This document shows, one piece after another, positions 21,617 through 30,357 of a stretch of 64,000 bases of DNA. The stretch comes from Ideonella aquatica (GTDB taxonomy: Bacteria > Pseudomonadota > Gammaproteobacteria > Burkholderiales > Burkholderiaceae_C). Location: assembly GCF_018069755.1 (NCBI RefSeq), contig NZ_JAGQDE010000014.1, positions 1 through 64,000 on the forward strand. The letters run 5' to 3'. Below the pieces are notes generated by a model. That model did not search any database, was not told where the DNA came from, and was given only the letters and a program-made list of their open reading frames with translations. How positions within the stretch are numbered: position 1 is the stretch's first letter; each line of letters starts with the position of its first letter. Made by a program: the position numbers and the translations under genes.

Positions 21617-21857
21617 GTCGGACCTGCAAAACTCATTTCCCATCCCCACCGGCAAGTGCTGGGGACATCGAATGGGCTGTGACGAGCGATGCTGACAGGA
21701 TCGAAGTTAGCCAGGACGCGAGGATGCAGGCCGCATAAAGGCCCGGGCGGACGACTGCCCGCAGCAACCAGCGGATGTTGAAGCCAGCGGCGCACAGCAT
21801 GGCGTGCAGCGCGTCGCCCTCGCTGCCCTTGAGCCAGCAGCGGTCCATGCGGTGATC
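21617..21857 (-). pseudogene. C-terminal part of a deleted IS5-family transposase
   Basis: The minus strand encodes DHRMDRCWLKGSEGDALHAM followed by LCAAGFNIRWLLRAVVRPGL, the C-terminal region of a second type of IS5-family transposase. It is cut at 21857 by the IS21 insertion and continues at 24218. The 20 bases at 21617-21636 (ending CCTGCAAAACTCAT) recur with one mismatch at 43238-43257 and are probably this element's end. Confidence 0.7.
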
Positions 21858-21894
21858 TGTCAAGGGTCGCCGAAAACTCCCCACCTGTGGTCGT

Positions 21895-22752
21895 TCAAAT
21901 TTCCCCACCCGGTTGGGATGAGTTGTCGTCGTGCGGGCGGACCAGACCGGCCTTGAGCTTGTCCTTCAGCCGGTAGGAATTGCCGCGGATGTTCATCGTC
22001 ACGGCGTGGTGCAGCAGCCGGTCGAGGATGGCGGTGGCGATGACGCGGTCGCCGAATACTTCGCCCCAGGCGCCGAAGCTCTGGTTGCTGGTGAGGATCA
22101 TTGGGCCGCGCTCATAGCGTCGGCTGATGAGCTGGAAGAACAGATTGGCGCCGACGCGGTCGATGGGCAGGTAGCCGATCTCGTCGATCACCAGCAGGCG
22201 CGGTGCGGTGTACAACTTGATCTTATCCTCCAGGCGTCCTTCGCCATGGGCCTTGGTCAGCTTCTCGATCAGGCTGGCGGCCGTGGTGAACAGCACGCGG
22301 TAGCCGGCTTCGATGGCCTTGAGGGCCAGGCTCACCGCCAGATGCGTTTTGCCCACGCCCGGCGGGCCCAGCACGATGACGTTGTCGCCATGCTCGATGA
22401 AGTGGCAGCTGGCCAGTTGCTGCACGAGCTTGCCGTCGATCGAGGGCTGGTATGAGAAGTCGAAGGTCTCCAGCGGCTTGACGAAGGGGAAGCGCGCCAT
22501 GGCTGTGCGCATGGCGATGTTCTTGCTGGCCTTGGCCGCGACCTCCTCACCCAGTACCTGTTCGAGGAACTCCGCGTAGGGCAGGTCCTGGGCGGCGGCC
22601 TCCTGCAACAGGGCCTCGAGCCGCTCGCTGCTCTTGAGCAGCCGCAGCTTGCGCAGGTGCTCGCCCAGGCGTTCGAGCTGGGCGGGGGTGGTCATGGCCG
22701 CGGCGGCGGCGTTGGCGGCCGACGAGGCCGTCTTGACGGAGCTTCGGGTCAT
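21895..22752 (-). CDS. istB: IS21 helper ATPase IstB
   Basis: The 285-residue protein belongs to the DnaA/DnaC-like AAA+ group. It has the Walker A motif [11 protein letters not shown], Walker [12 protein letters not shown] and the sensor region [17 protein letters not shown], followed by the usual [20 protein letters not shown] ending. IstB helps the IstA transposase choose and capture target DNA. Its start overlaps the istA stop by 4 bases, the normal coupling in IS21. Confidence 0.93.
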   Translation of the reverse strand: MTRSSVKTASSAANAAAAAMTTPAQLERLGEHLRKLRLLKSSERLEALLQEAAAQDLPYAEFLEQVLGEEVAAKASKNIAMRTAMARFPFVKPLETFDFSYQPSIDGKLVQQLASCHFIEHGDNVIVLGPPGVGKTHLAVSLALKAIEAGYRVLFTTAASLIEKLTKAHGEGRLEDKIKLYTAPRLLVIDEIGYLPIDRVGANLFFQLISRRYERGPMILTSNQSFGAWGEVFGDRVIATAILDRLLHHAVTMNIRGNSYRLKDKLKAGLVRPHDDNSSQPGGEI

Positions 22753-24143
22753 ACGATGGCCTCCTCGGGAGTCGGCGAGCCGACTCGGTCGTAGATGGCC
22801 AGGTCGCGGACCTCGACGGTGCCGGCCGAATCGGCCGTGACCGTCGGAGGCGGCGCACTCGACGAAGAGAAGCGCTGCCGGGTGTTGCGCATGGCTGCGC
22901 CGGGGCCGTGCTCAGGCTTGACGCTGAGCTGCCCGCGTCCGGCCTGCACCGCGTGCTCGGCCACCACGGTGCCGCGGTGGCGTATCACCCACAGGCCGCC
23001 TTGGCGAACCACCTGCACGGTCTTACCGATCAGTGCGAAGGGGACGGAATAGCGGTTGCCCTCGATGGCCACCAGCCAATCGTCGGCCACGACGCGATCG
23101 CGCACCATCGCCTGCAGGAAGCTCGGGTGGCTGGCGGTGGGTGCCAGCGCGGGCGCCTCGTGGGCAAAGCGGTCGATGGGCCGCTGGTGCGTCGTGCCGT
23201 GCGTGCGCAGGTCGGCGACGCCGAGCTGCCAGGCCGCGAGCTGCGCGTTGAAGTCTTCCAGGTCATGGAACACGCGACCGGGCACGAAGTTGCGCTTGAC
23301 GTACTTCACGCCCGACTCGACCTTGCCCTTGGTCTGGGCCCGATAGGGCTGGCACAGCCTCGGGGTGAAGCCCCAGTGGCTGGCGAAGCTCGCGAAGGTG
23401 GCGTTCAGCTTGGGCTTGCCCTTGGTCGTGCCGAGCACCACGGTGCGCATGCGGTCGTACAGCAGAAACTCGCAGCGCCCGCCGAAGTGCGCGAATGCCG
23501 CCTCGTGCGCGGCCAGCAGGTCGGGCATGCGCTCGCCCAGGAAGCCCATCGCGAAGCCGCGCCGGCTGTAGCCCAGTGTCATCACGAAGATGTGGACGGC
23601 GGTTGGCACCTCGCCCAGGGACACCGTGATCTGGCCCCAGTCGCATTGGGCCTGTTCGCCCGGGCCGGTCTCGAAGCGACGTTGGGTCAACGCGGCCACC
23701 GATGCTTGCAGGCGCAGCGGCGCCACGGCCCGGCGCACGATGACGTAGCTGCCCTGAAAGCCGCGCTGCGCGCGCAACTCCTGCCACAGGATGCGCGCTG
23801 AGTAGTTCACCTGCGGGGCCCGCTCGGTGATCCACGCCCGGTGTTCGTCCAGCAGACTGCTCTCGGCCGTGCGCTGATAGGGCTTCCACGACGTCTGGCG
23901 CAGGCAGTTGCGCACCGTCTTGCGATCGACATCCAGACCACGCGCGATGGCCGAGATGCTCTCGCCCAGCGCGTGGCGCGCATGAACCGCTTCCCATTGC
24001 TGTTGACCAAGCACAGGCGCCTCCATGTCCTCCGAGGACATGGGCACCGTAGCCGACGCGATGCACAGGGCCCTCGGGCCCTGTGCATCGCAACCTTGCT
24101 CGGACATCGCTGTCGGCAGATCTTCCACTTCTTCCACTTCCAT
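22749..24143 (-). CDS. istA: IS21 transposase IstA
   Basis: About 464 residues with an N-terminal helix-turn-helix (ISAIARGLDVDRKTVRNCL), an rve-type DDE core (QAQCDWGQITVSLGEVPTAV with the first D; LLYDRMRTVVLG; KGKVESGVKYVKRNFVPG with the E) and a C-terminal beta-barrel. The start at 24141-24143 has AAGGAG six bases upstream. However, the first 40 residues are unusual and coincide with two strong DNA palindromes, so the conserved protein may begin at the ATG of MEAPVLGQQQW instead. Confidence 0.85.
   Translation of the reverse strand: MEVEEVEDLPTAMSEQGCDAQGPRALCIASATVPMSSEDMEAPVLGQQQWEAVHARHALGESISAIARGLDVDRKTVRNCLRQTSWKPYQRTAESSLLDEHRAWITERAPQVNYSARILWQELRAQRGFQGSYVIVRRAVAPLRLQASVAALTQRRFETGPGEQAQCDWGQITVSLGEVPTAVHIFVMTLGYSRRGFAMGFLGERMPDLLAAHEAAFAHFGGRCEFLLYDRMRTVVLGTTKGKPKLNATFASFASHWGFTPRLCQPYRAQTKGKVESGVKYVKRNFVPGRVFHDLEDFNAQLAAWQLGVADLRTHGTTHQRPIDRFAHEAPALAPTASHPSFLQAMVRDRVVADDWLVAIEGNRYSVPFALIGKTVQVVRQGGLWVIRHRGTVVAEHAVQAGRGQLSVKPEHGPGAAMRNTRQRFSSSSAPPPTVTADSAGTVEVRDLAIYDRVGSPTPEEAIV
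24058..24091. repeat. perfect 16-base-arm hairpin in the istA leader
   Basis: GCGATGCACAGGGCCC and its exact complement flank a two-base loop. A second smaller palindrome, CATGTCCTCCGAGGACATG, lies at 24024-24042. Both sit between the element end and the conserved part of IstA and may restrict read-through into the transposase gene. Confidence 0.6.
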
Positions 24144-24217
24144 CGTTCGCTCCTTGGCGGTGATGGGTGGGGAAAATTCGACGACCATCAGTGGGGATTA
24201 TTGGAAGACCACTGACA

Positions 24218-24462
24218 GTGATCGGCCTTCAGGTGCCCGATGGCCGGCCGCGGTTGCTGACCCCAGAGCCCGCCACCTGAAGGGTCGGGCCGAACAGGTC
24301 CGCTCCCTCGACCTGCCGGCCAGCGCGATCCTTGTGCGCAAGGGCCGGCGCCAGCGCCTTCTCGATCTCATCCCAGGGCATTCGCGTGGCCAGCACCGCC
24401 AGCGGATGGCACAGGTCGATCATCTGATCCAGGCGGGCGCGGAAGAAATCGTCGGTGCTCAT
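24218..24462 (-). pseudogene. N-terminal part of the deleted IS5-family transposase
   Basis: The minus strand starts with ATG at 24462 and encodes STDDFFRARLDQMIDL, then HPLAVLATRMPWDEIE and DLFGPTLQVAGSGVSNRGR, the N-terminus of an IS5-family transposase. After about 75 residues it jumps, out of frame, directly to the C-terminal GHLKADHRMD segment at the IS21 target site. Most of the catalytic domain was therefore deleted before IS21 arrived. Confidence 0.7.
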
Positions 24463-24954
24463 CGGCGGTCAAGAACTCCCGGAAACTGCGCTCCATTGAA
24501 TCGCTTCCTGGGAGTTCTCGCCATCGGCATTCACCCCGCAGAGTAAGTGTTCATGCGGGTTGTGGGCGTTTTGCAGCGGCGACGAGATAGTGTGAATTAC
24601 ACCGCCACTTCCCGGATACCCTTCGGTCGCAGAAAACCACGCCATTCGCTTGTGCAGTGCTGCTTGGTTTCAAGGAACGGTCCCTTGGTGCCTTTTTTCA
24701 GGCGTTTCGTCGCATTGACGCCTTGCTGGTGTGCCAAGACGGAGACTCCGGCACGCTCAGGGAAACCACTCACTCATGGCATCCCGCCGCAGTCGGCAAA
24801 GGAATTCGTTCCAGTCGGCTCTGTTCACCCGTCGCGACCTCACGGCGCGGCGGGTTTTTTTCGAGGCAGGTCAATTCCCTTCGAGCTTTGAAACTGACTC
24901 GGCTTCAGCCTGAGCCCGAACCGCTTGGAGACTTCCGATAAGCCCTTGGGGCGC
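24463..24954. other. gene-poor stretch before the composite transposon
   Basis: No convincing gene was found; short frames here have no coding character. It contains an inverted repeat, AGAACTCCCGGAA (24472-24484) with TTCCTGGGAGTTCT (24505-24518), close to the deleted IS5-family element and possibly part of it. It also holds a plus-strand terminator at 24828-24861. Confidence 0.6.
24828..24861 (+). terminator. rho-independent terminator with no evident upstream gene
   Basis: CCCGTCGCG and CGCGGCGGG form a 9-base stem with one G-T pair and a 9-base loop, followed by seven T residues. It would end a plus-strand transcript, but no convincing protein-coding gene lies upstream on that strand; a small RNA is one explanation. 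Confidence 0.6.
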
Positions 24955-24964
24955 ATCTGGGAGA
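24955..24964. repeat. left 10-base target duplication of the composite transposon
   Basis: ATCTGGGAGA directly abuts the outer end of IS4 copy A and is identical to 53922-53931 beside the outer end of copy B. Confidence 0.85.
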
Positions 24965-26134
24965 CAATGCTGCGAACTTAAGCCCGATCACCCCTTGAAG
25001 GCAAAGCGCGGATGAGTCTTGCGATGGTGCTCGGGACGTGGACAGGATCGCCCCGGGGCGATAGCGCTGGGCGTGCTGCACGAGCATGTTGAAGACGTTG
25101 CCGATGGCGCCGAGCACATCACCGACGGCCAGCAGGATGCGCGGCAATGCACGCTGCAAGAGTTGGGCGGCATAGCGGGCGTTGGCGTGTGGCGCGCAGA
25201 CGCGGTCGTGCGGCAGCGCCGACTCGCTGGCTTTGGTCAGCAATGCGGCGATGTTGTCGGCCAGCACCTTGGAGGCGACGTCGATGAGCAAGGCGTGCTG
25301 GCTCAGGCCGCTGACCGACTCGAGGTGCAGGTTGTGCTTCAGGCGCTTGAACGCTTCCTCGATGCGCCAGCGCTGGTGGTAAAGCGCGCCGAAGTCGCCG
25401 GCCGGGGCCTGCTGGGCATCCAGGTTGGTCGCCAGCACGCGCACGGCGCCATTGGGCGCGACCTGGCGCACCAGACGCACGCGGGGTGCACTGCGCTGGC
25501 AGCCCCAATCGGCAGCGTCCTGTGCCGAAGGCCTGTTGAGGGTGACCGTGGCCTCGGTCTGCCCGCTGCGGATGAACGTGCGCACGGCCGGCCAGCCGCT
25601 GGCCATATCGCAGCGCATGACGAAGCCGATGCCGCGCTCGATCAGCGATTGCACCAGCCAGGCGGCGGGGTAGCCACGGTCGAGCAGCAGCACGTCGTCC
25701 TGGTTCAGGCGATGCAGCGCCTCCATCAGCATGGCCCGCTCGGACTCGGCCGCGCTGTGCACGGCAGCATGCAGCGTGAGGTCCGCGCCGGGCAGGTACA
25801 GGGCAAACAGCCGCTGATCACGCGTGGCCAGACCCACGGTGCGAGGGCAGCGCCGCGTGGCCGGCATCAGCACCGAGGCATCGGCGGCGACCAGGCGACG
25901 GCCGCGCCAGCGCGGAATCAGGCCGAGCCGCTCGGCGTCGACGAGCAGTTGATCGTTGAGGTCCTGCAGGGCCGGCAGGTGCAACCGACCGCGAGCCCGC
26001 GCCAGCGCACGATCGCTGGCCCCTCGGACGAGATCGCCGCTGCCGCCCAAGCAGGTGAAGAAGGTGTCCAGCGAGGTCTGCTGGGAACTGCATCGCTGGC
26101 TCAGCAGGCACGCTACCAGCGTGGGCAGCGGCAA
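24965..26134 (-). CDS. IS4-family transposase (copy A)
   Basis: The protein has the DDE motifs VAADASVLMPATRR (first D), LLLDRGYPAAWLV (second D) and YHQRWRIEEAFKRLKHNLHLE, which fits the Y-(2)-R-(3)-E-(6)-K signature of IS4. The frame is open upstream to about 26250 and encodes a plausible N-terminus (QQILLNLSETITSATFAQRA) without an ATG, so the true start is unresolved; 26134 is a TTG. The frame also runs through the inverted repeat with no stop inside the element. In this copy it ends in flanking DNA at 24905. Confidence 0.85.
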
Positions 26135-26355
26135 CTTGCGGCGTCGGGTGAACGCGTTCGGGTTGCTCGGATGGCGCGCGCGTTGCGCGAAGGTCGCCGA
26201 CGTGATGGTCTCGGACAGGTTCAGCAGAATTTGCTGTACGGAATCACAGTATTGAGGTCGGCATGGGCAGCGACCTTGTCAAGAGAGAAAACATTAATAA
26301 AATCAAGCACTTGCGATTCTGATTCTAGCTCAACTGGGTTAAGTTCGCAGCATTG
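24965..26355 (-). mobile_element. IS4-family element, copy A (left end of the composite transposon)
   Basis: It is bounded by CAATGCTGCGAACTTAA and its complement (17 bases). It is the same length as copy B and seemingly identical over the transposase. One base differs near the inner end: GGGTTAAG here against GGCTTAAG in copy B, which reduces the match of this inner inverted repeat. Confidence 0.88.
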
Positions 26356-26707
26356 GGTTGGCGATGGGGCCACCGGCCTGGGCTTTCAGGTCTGATGCAC
26401 GGCCATCCCAGAACTGGGCCAGGTTCAGGCTGGAATTAAGCACCGTTGGCGCGTTGATCGGGCCCTGTTGCCACTTATCGCCGATGCTGGTCTTGATGTT
26501 GTCGGTACCACCCATGCTGAGGTTGTGGCACGAGTTGCAAGAAATGAATCCCGACTTGGACAGCCGCGGATCGAAATACAGCTTCTTGCCCAATTCCACC
26601 TGGCCCAAATTCACCTGCTGGGGAGGCACGATGGGCTGGATGGGCTCCTGGTTTTGGGCTACCACTGCACCGGCCGTGGCCAGGGCCAATGAAGCCGCAA
26701 GAGCCAT
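26356..26707 (-). pseudogene. N-terminal fragment of a di-haem cytochrome c peroxidase
   Basis: The frame has a signal peptide (MALAASLALATAGAVVAQ) and then ELGKKLYFDPRLSKSG, a CNSCH haem-binding site and NAPTVLNSSLNLAQFWDGRA. All are typical of the CcpA/MauG family, whose periplasmic members reduce peroxide using c-type haems. Only about 115 residues remain before the inner end of IS4 copy A; the second haem domain is lost. It marks where the left IS inserted in the donor. Confidence 0.8.
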
Positions 26708-26785
26708 TGGCAAGAGACGGGAACGTATGAAAACTCCTCAAGCCGTCCCTGCCTGTGCGGGTAAGGGTCGGGATCGGCAAAGCCG

Positions 26786-28225
26786 TCAAGGCGCCTGTCG
26801 GCTTTCCGGGGCCAGCAGGCGGTGGCCGCTGCCACGATTCATGGCATTGAGCAAATCGCCGTTGTCCTGGCTCAACTCCCAGGCGAACACGCCGGCCAGT
26901 CCGACTTCGCGGGCATAGCGTGCCTTTTCGGCCACGGCGCGGGGATCGTCGTACCCGATCCAGCGTTGGTGCGCGGAGTCGTACAGGCTCCACGCCTGTT
27001 GCGCATGACTGAATCGGGTCTCGAACCCACCCCTGCCCCTGCCCTGCCGGTCCAGGTACTGTCGCGCGAGGTCGCGGTAAAAGATGGCGCCGTCCTCGCG
27101 GATCGGAAACACGCCGCTGCGGTCAGCCCCTGGGCGCGGGTCTTTCACGCCTGAGAAGCCGCGGCCGTAAAAGGCCACCCCGGCCACCAGCTTGGACAGC
27201 GGTACGCCATGACGACGCATGTGCGCCACCGACTGCGCCAGGCTGTCGTCGGCACCGGCCCAGCTGCTGAACAGCGGCGCATGGTGGCCCGCCTTCTCGG
27301 TCCATGGGCCATGGTAGTCGTAGGTCATCAGGAAGACCAGATCCAGCGGCGGAGCCGCAAGGCTCCAGTCGATACGGTCCAGCACAGCGGCGGTGGCGTT
27401 GACGGCAACCGTCAACCCGTAGCGTCGACCGGTTTCCCGGCCGAGCGCATCCAGCCCCGCACGCAAGTCCTGCATCAGTAACGCATAGTGGCGCCCATCC
27501 TCGGGATGACCCAGTTGCACGCCATTGGCTGCGCCGTTGCCGCCTGGATGCTCCCAGTCGATGTCGATGCCGTCAAAGCCGGGGTGTTCACGCAAAAAGC
27601 GCTGCATGGCCAGCACCACCGCCTGACGCCCTTCCGCGGTGCTGGCGGCGTGGAACAGCGGGTCAGAACCGCCCCATCCGCCCACCGAAGCCAACACCTG
27701 CACGCGCGGATCGCGGCGCTTCAAGCGCTGGAAGGCCTCGTCGAAGATGCGATGCTGGGGGTGCGGTACTACGTCGAAGGCCGGCCGGCCCTGGCAGGCC
27801 TGCGCATCACGCGCCACCTGACCGGGGCCGCACAGATGCAGAAAGGCGTACAGCACATGGCTGACACTGCCCAGTGGCAGCCGATCGACAGCGCTGGCAG
27901 GCCGCTCGTTGATCACGTAAACGCCGACCACGGCGTCGCCTTGACGTTGCACCGCACGAGCGCCACCGCCAAACCACGGTGCGTCCAGGAGGCTGTCGGA
28001 CTTGGGAGTCGCCGGCTGCAAATCGACCGCAGCGGCGGCTTTTTCACCGTCTTCTTGCCCCATAGCTCGGCTATGGGGCGGCGAATCCGGCAAAAAATCC
28101 GCTCGCTGGGGCCGATTTTCGCTTTGTGTGCCCCGAGTCAGACAGCCTCCTGGTGCGGCACTGGCGGGTCCCGCCACCAGCGCCAGGAACACGACAGGCA
28201 GGACGAGGGCCATGAAGTTGGGCAT
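26786..28225 (-). CDS. secreted GH18 chitinase with an in-frame repeat insertion
   Basis: The 479-residue enzyme has a signal peptide (cleavage near residue 23) and a GH18 barrel with VLASVGGWGGSDPLF near 177 and DGIDIDWE at 218-225, whose last Glu is the catalytic acid. MTYDYHGPW and the late GVFAWELSQDNGDL complete the family motifs, so it should hydrolyse chitin or chito-oligosaccharides. Residues about 26-80 are encoded entirely by copy 1 of the 165-base palindromic element, lying between the signal peptide and the catalytic domain. It is the last gene of the five-gene minus-strand operon starting at 33067, nine bases after the GH16-like gene. Confidence 0.9.
   Translation of the reverse strand: MPNFMALVLPVVFLALVAGPASAAPGGCLTRGTQSENRPQRADFLPDSPPHSRAMGQEDGEKAAAAVDLQPATPKSDSLLDAPWFGGGARAVQRQGDAVVGVYVINERPASAVDRLPLGSVSHVLYAFLHLCGPGQVARDAQACQGRPAFDVVPHPQHRIFDEAFQRLKRRDPRVQVLASVGGWGGSDPLFHAASTAEGRQAVVLAMQRFLREHPGFDGIDIDWEHPGGNGAANGVQLGHPEDGRHYALLMQDLRAGLDALGRETGRRYGLTVAVNATAAVLDRIDWSLAAPPLDLVFLMTYDYHGPWTEKAGHHAPLFSSWAGADDSLAQSVAHMRRHGVPLSKLVAGVAFYGRGFSGVKDPRPGADRSGVFPIREDGAIFYRDLARQYLDRQGRGRGGFETRFSHAQQAWSLYDSAHQRWIGYDDPRAVAEKARYAREVGLAGVFAWELSQDNGDLLNAMNRGSGHRLLAPESRQAP
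27987..28151. repeat. 165-base palindromic element, copy 1 (in frame in the chitinase gene)
   Basis: It is bounded by AGGAGGCTGTCGGACTT and its near complement and has an internal hairpin CCCCATAGC/GCTATGGGG. Its length is exactly 55 codons, with no stop in the chitinase frame. The same element occurs at 32886-33050 and, inverted, at 43638-43802, each 165 bases. Confidence 0.88.
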
Positions 28226-28234
28226 GGGCTGTTC

Positions 28235-29098
28235 TCAAAAATCGCAGCGTGCAGGCTGTTCTGGCGGCGGCAGGTTGTCCTGCTGGGCCACGCCCGCGCG
28301 GCGCAGTGCCTGCACGCGCTGACGCATCGCCTGCGGTGACGCCGATTGATCGGGCAGATGCAGCACCCAGTCGACATCAAAGCTGTAGTGACGCGGGGCA
28401 CCCGCGCTCACGGGCAACAGCCCGCTGGGCGAAAACCAGTGGCTGAAGGCCAGCGACATGGCTTGCCGGGGCACCGTGCGCCCTGCATGCCACGCCACCT
28501 GTCGGCCGTCAACGAACCATCGGCTGCCTTGCGGCGTGCTTTGCACGGTGAGCTGGGTCCAGCGGTCTCCAAAGCTGCGCTTGACTTCCGTGCTGAGGTT
28601 GTGGGCATCCCAGGGCTCCAGGCGCACGGTCTGCCAGGCAATGCCGTACAGCCGAGTTTCGGTTGCGCCCCAACCGCCGTTGGGCAGGTACTCCCAATCC
28701 AGCTCGCTGAACAGCGGGTCATAGTCAAAGCGCAGGGGGCTGACCTGGAAAAAGGCCTGGATCACGGCATCACCGTCGGCGCCCGTGTGCGGTTGGTCGC
28801 TGAAGCGTATGCGCGCGCTGGTGGTCCCCCACAGCGTCTTCGGTGCGCGGCAAAGCTGTGTCTGGTAGCTGCCTTCTGGCGTGCCGTCGGTGGCCGCATG
28901 CAGACGCAACAGGCGGTTGTTCGGCTGCTGAGGGTCGGCAACCAGTTCGATGTGCCCCGCGTCCCAGCGTGCACCGACGATGCCGGGATGACCGATCTTG
29001 TCGCGCAGTGTCCAACCGCTTTGCACCAGTGCCTGCCGGTCGGCTTGGCTGAAGTCGTCGAAGAACAAGGCGCCAGCCAGCGCCAGTGTCGCGATCAT
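28235..29098 (-). CDS. GH16-like secreted glycoside hydrolase
   Basis: The 287-residue protein has a short hydrophobic N-terminus and a concanavalin-like beta-sandwich sequence pattern. The motif SELDWEYLPNGG puts E132, D134 and E136 in the E-x-D-x-E arrangement of GH16 active sites. RFDYDP, RLYGIAWQTVRLEPWD and FVDGRQVAWHAGR fit the same fold. GH16 enzymes cut beta-linked galactans or glucans. In this operon the substrate may be a chitin-associated glycan, but that is inferred. It overlaps the MFS gene by 4 bases. Confidence 0.65.
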   Translation of the reverse strand: MIATLALAGALFFDDFSQADRQALVQSGWTLRDKIGHPGIVGARWDAGHIELVADPQQPNNRLLRLHAATDGTPEGSYQTQLCRAPKTLWGTTSARIRFSDQPHTGADGDAVIQAFFQVSPLRFDYDPLFSELDWEYLPNGGWGATETRLYGIAWQTVRLEPWDAHNLSTEVKRSFGDRWTQLTVQSTPQGSRWFVDGRQVAWHAGRTVPRQAMSLAFSHWFSPSGLLPVSAGAPRHYSFDVDWVLHLPDQSASPQAMRQRVQALRRAGVAQQDNLPPPEQPARCDF

Positions 29099-30357
29099 CC
29101 TGCGGCGGGCTCAGGTGCGGGCGCGCCGATACGCCGCCGTACCCACAGCCACAACAACAGCGCAGGCAGACCTGCCACCATGGTCCAGGCAAAGAAGGTG
29201 TCGTAGCCCAGCGCCTGCTGGACGTCGCCGCTGATGGTCTTGCTGAAAATGAACCCCAGCTGCATGACGCCGCTGCCCAGCGCATAGTGCGCCGTGCTGA
29301 AGCGACCAGGAGCAACCACCTGCATGATGAAAAGAATCATGCCCACAAAGCCAAAGCCGTAGCCTGCCATCTCGATGGCGATGGCTGCAGTGGTGAGCCA
29401 GGCATCCGTGGGCAGCGCATGGGCCAACCACCAGAATGTGGCGTTGGGAATCATCATGGCAAGCAGCAGGACAGGCATCGCGCGGCGCAGACCCAGCGCT
29501 GCGGTGAAGTAGCCGCTCAGGATGGATCCGACCAGAAAGGCCGCCGTACCGGCCGTGCCGTAGATGCCGCCAACCTGTTCGGTGCTGAGCCCGAGGCCGC
29601 CCTGCTCCCGGGGCTCGATCAGGAACAGCGGTCCAATGGTCTGCACCTGACCTTCTGCAAAGCGGAACAGGACGATGAACAGAAAGGCCCAGCCGATGCC
29701 AGGCTTCTTCAGGAAGTCCATCAGCACCTCGGCAAAGTTCGCCCACAGCTGCCCACGTGCTGGCGGACTGCCGATGGCGCTGGGCAGCACACGGGCGTTC
29801 CAGGCTGCCAAGCCAGCCAGCACCAGCGCCAGCAGCAGAAAAATGGCCGACCAGGCGTTGGCCACGCCATGGCGCTTTTCCAGCCAGCCAGCCAGTACGA
29901 GCAGGCCTCCCAGGGTCAGGAACTTGCTGGCATTGAAGAAGGCGCCCTGCCAGCCGGCATAAGCCGCCTGCCGCTTGGCATCCAGCGAGGCCATATACAG
30001 GCCGTCACAGGCAATGTCGTGTGTGGCCGAGGCGAAGGCGAGCACAAAAAACACGGCAATGCACAGGACGAACCAGGCCGGAAGCTGCAAGGCCAACGCC
30101 ACCGCGGCCAGGCCCATGGCGCTGAGAAACTGTGACATCACGACCACGCGCTTCTTGCTGGCCACCAGCTCGATCAGCGGGCTCCACAGCGGCTTGAACG
30201 CCCAGGCCAAGCCCATCAGACCTGTCCAGCGCGCGATGTCGGCATTGCCCACGCCGAGGTTCTTGAACATCAGTCCGGCAATGAGCATGACGACAAAGAA
30301 CTGCAGACCCTGGACGAAGTACAGGCTGGGCACCCAGCGCAGTGCGGACGTGTTCAT
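29095..30357 (-). CDS. MFS transporter, AmpG-like, probable amino-sugar importer
   Basis: The 420-residue inner-membrane protein has about twelve hydrophobic segments and AmpG-type features. These are SLYFVQGLQFFVVMLIAGLMFKNLG at the start, the WAFKPLWSPLIE loop, and ATHDIACDGLYMASLD in the region where AmpG-like carriers have TQDIAxDAY. AmpG relatives import GlcNAc-containing muropeptides. Position between the hexosaminidase and hydrolase genes suggests uptake of GlcNAc or chito-oligosaccharides into the cytoplasm. It overlaps both neighbours by 4 bases. Confidence 0.8.
   Translation of the reverse strand: MNTSALRWVPSLYFVQGLQFFVVMLIAGLMFKNLGVGNADIARWTGLMGLAWAFKPLWSPLIELVASKKRVVVMSQFLSAMGLAAVALALQLPAWFVLCIAVFFVLAFASATHDIACDGLYMASLDAKRQAAYAGWQGAFFNASKFLTLGGLLVLAGWLEKRHGVANAWSAIFLLLALVLAGLAAWNARVLPSAIGSPPARGQLWANFAEVLMDFLKKPGIGWAFLFIVLFRFAEGQVQTIGPLFLIEPREQGGLGLSTEQVGGIYGTAGTAAFLVGSILSGYFTAALGLRRAMPVLLLAMMIPNATFWWLAHALPTDAWLTTAAIAIEMAGYGFGFVGMILFIMQVVAPGRFSTAHYALGSGVMQLGFIFSKTISGDVQQALGYDTFFAWTMVAGLPALLLWLWVRRRIGAPAPEPAAG

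Larger units (their letters stand above)
21858..24217 (-). mobile_element. complete IS21-family insertion sequence
   Basis: The 2,360-base element begins TGTCA and ends TGACA with imperfect inverted repeats extending to CCCCAC on each side. It carries the istA and istB pair and is flanked by the 6-base direct repeat GTGATC (21852-21857 and 24218-24223). Joining the flanks restores a continuous IS5-transposase reading frame (GHLKADHRMD), confirming the boundaries. Confidence 0.92.

Noticed and set aside
24547-24941. Plus-strand frames before the composite transposon
   Set aside because: Low-complexity composition, no start signal, and a terminator hairpin runs through them.
25019-26395. Plus-strand frame of 458 codons over the IS4 transposase (and its twin at 52585-53922)
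   Set aside because: Antisense to a transposase with intact DDE motifs; present twice only because the IS is duplicated.
26714-26785. A promoter or gene between the peroxidase fragment and the chitinase gene
   Set aside because: Only 72 bases, with no clear hairpin, promoter or frame.
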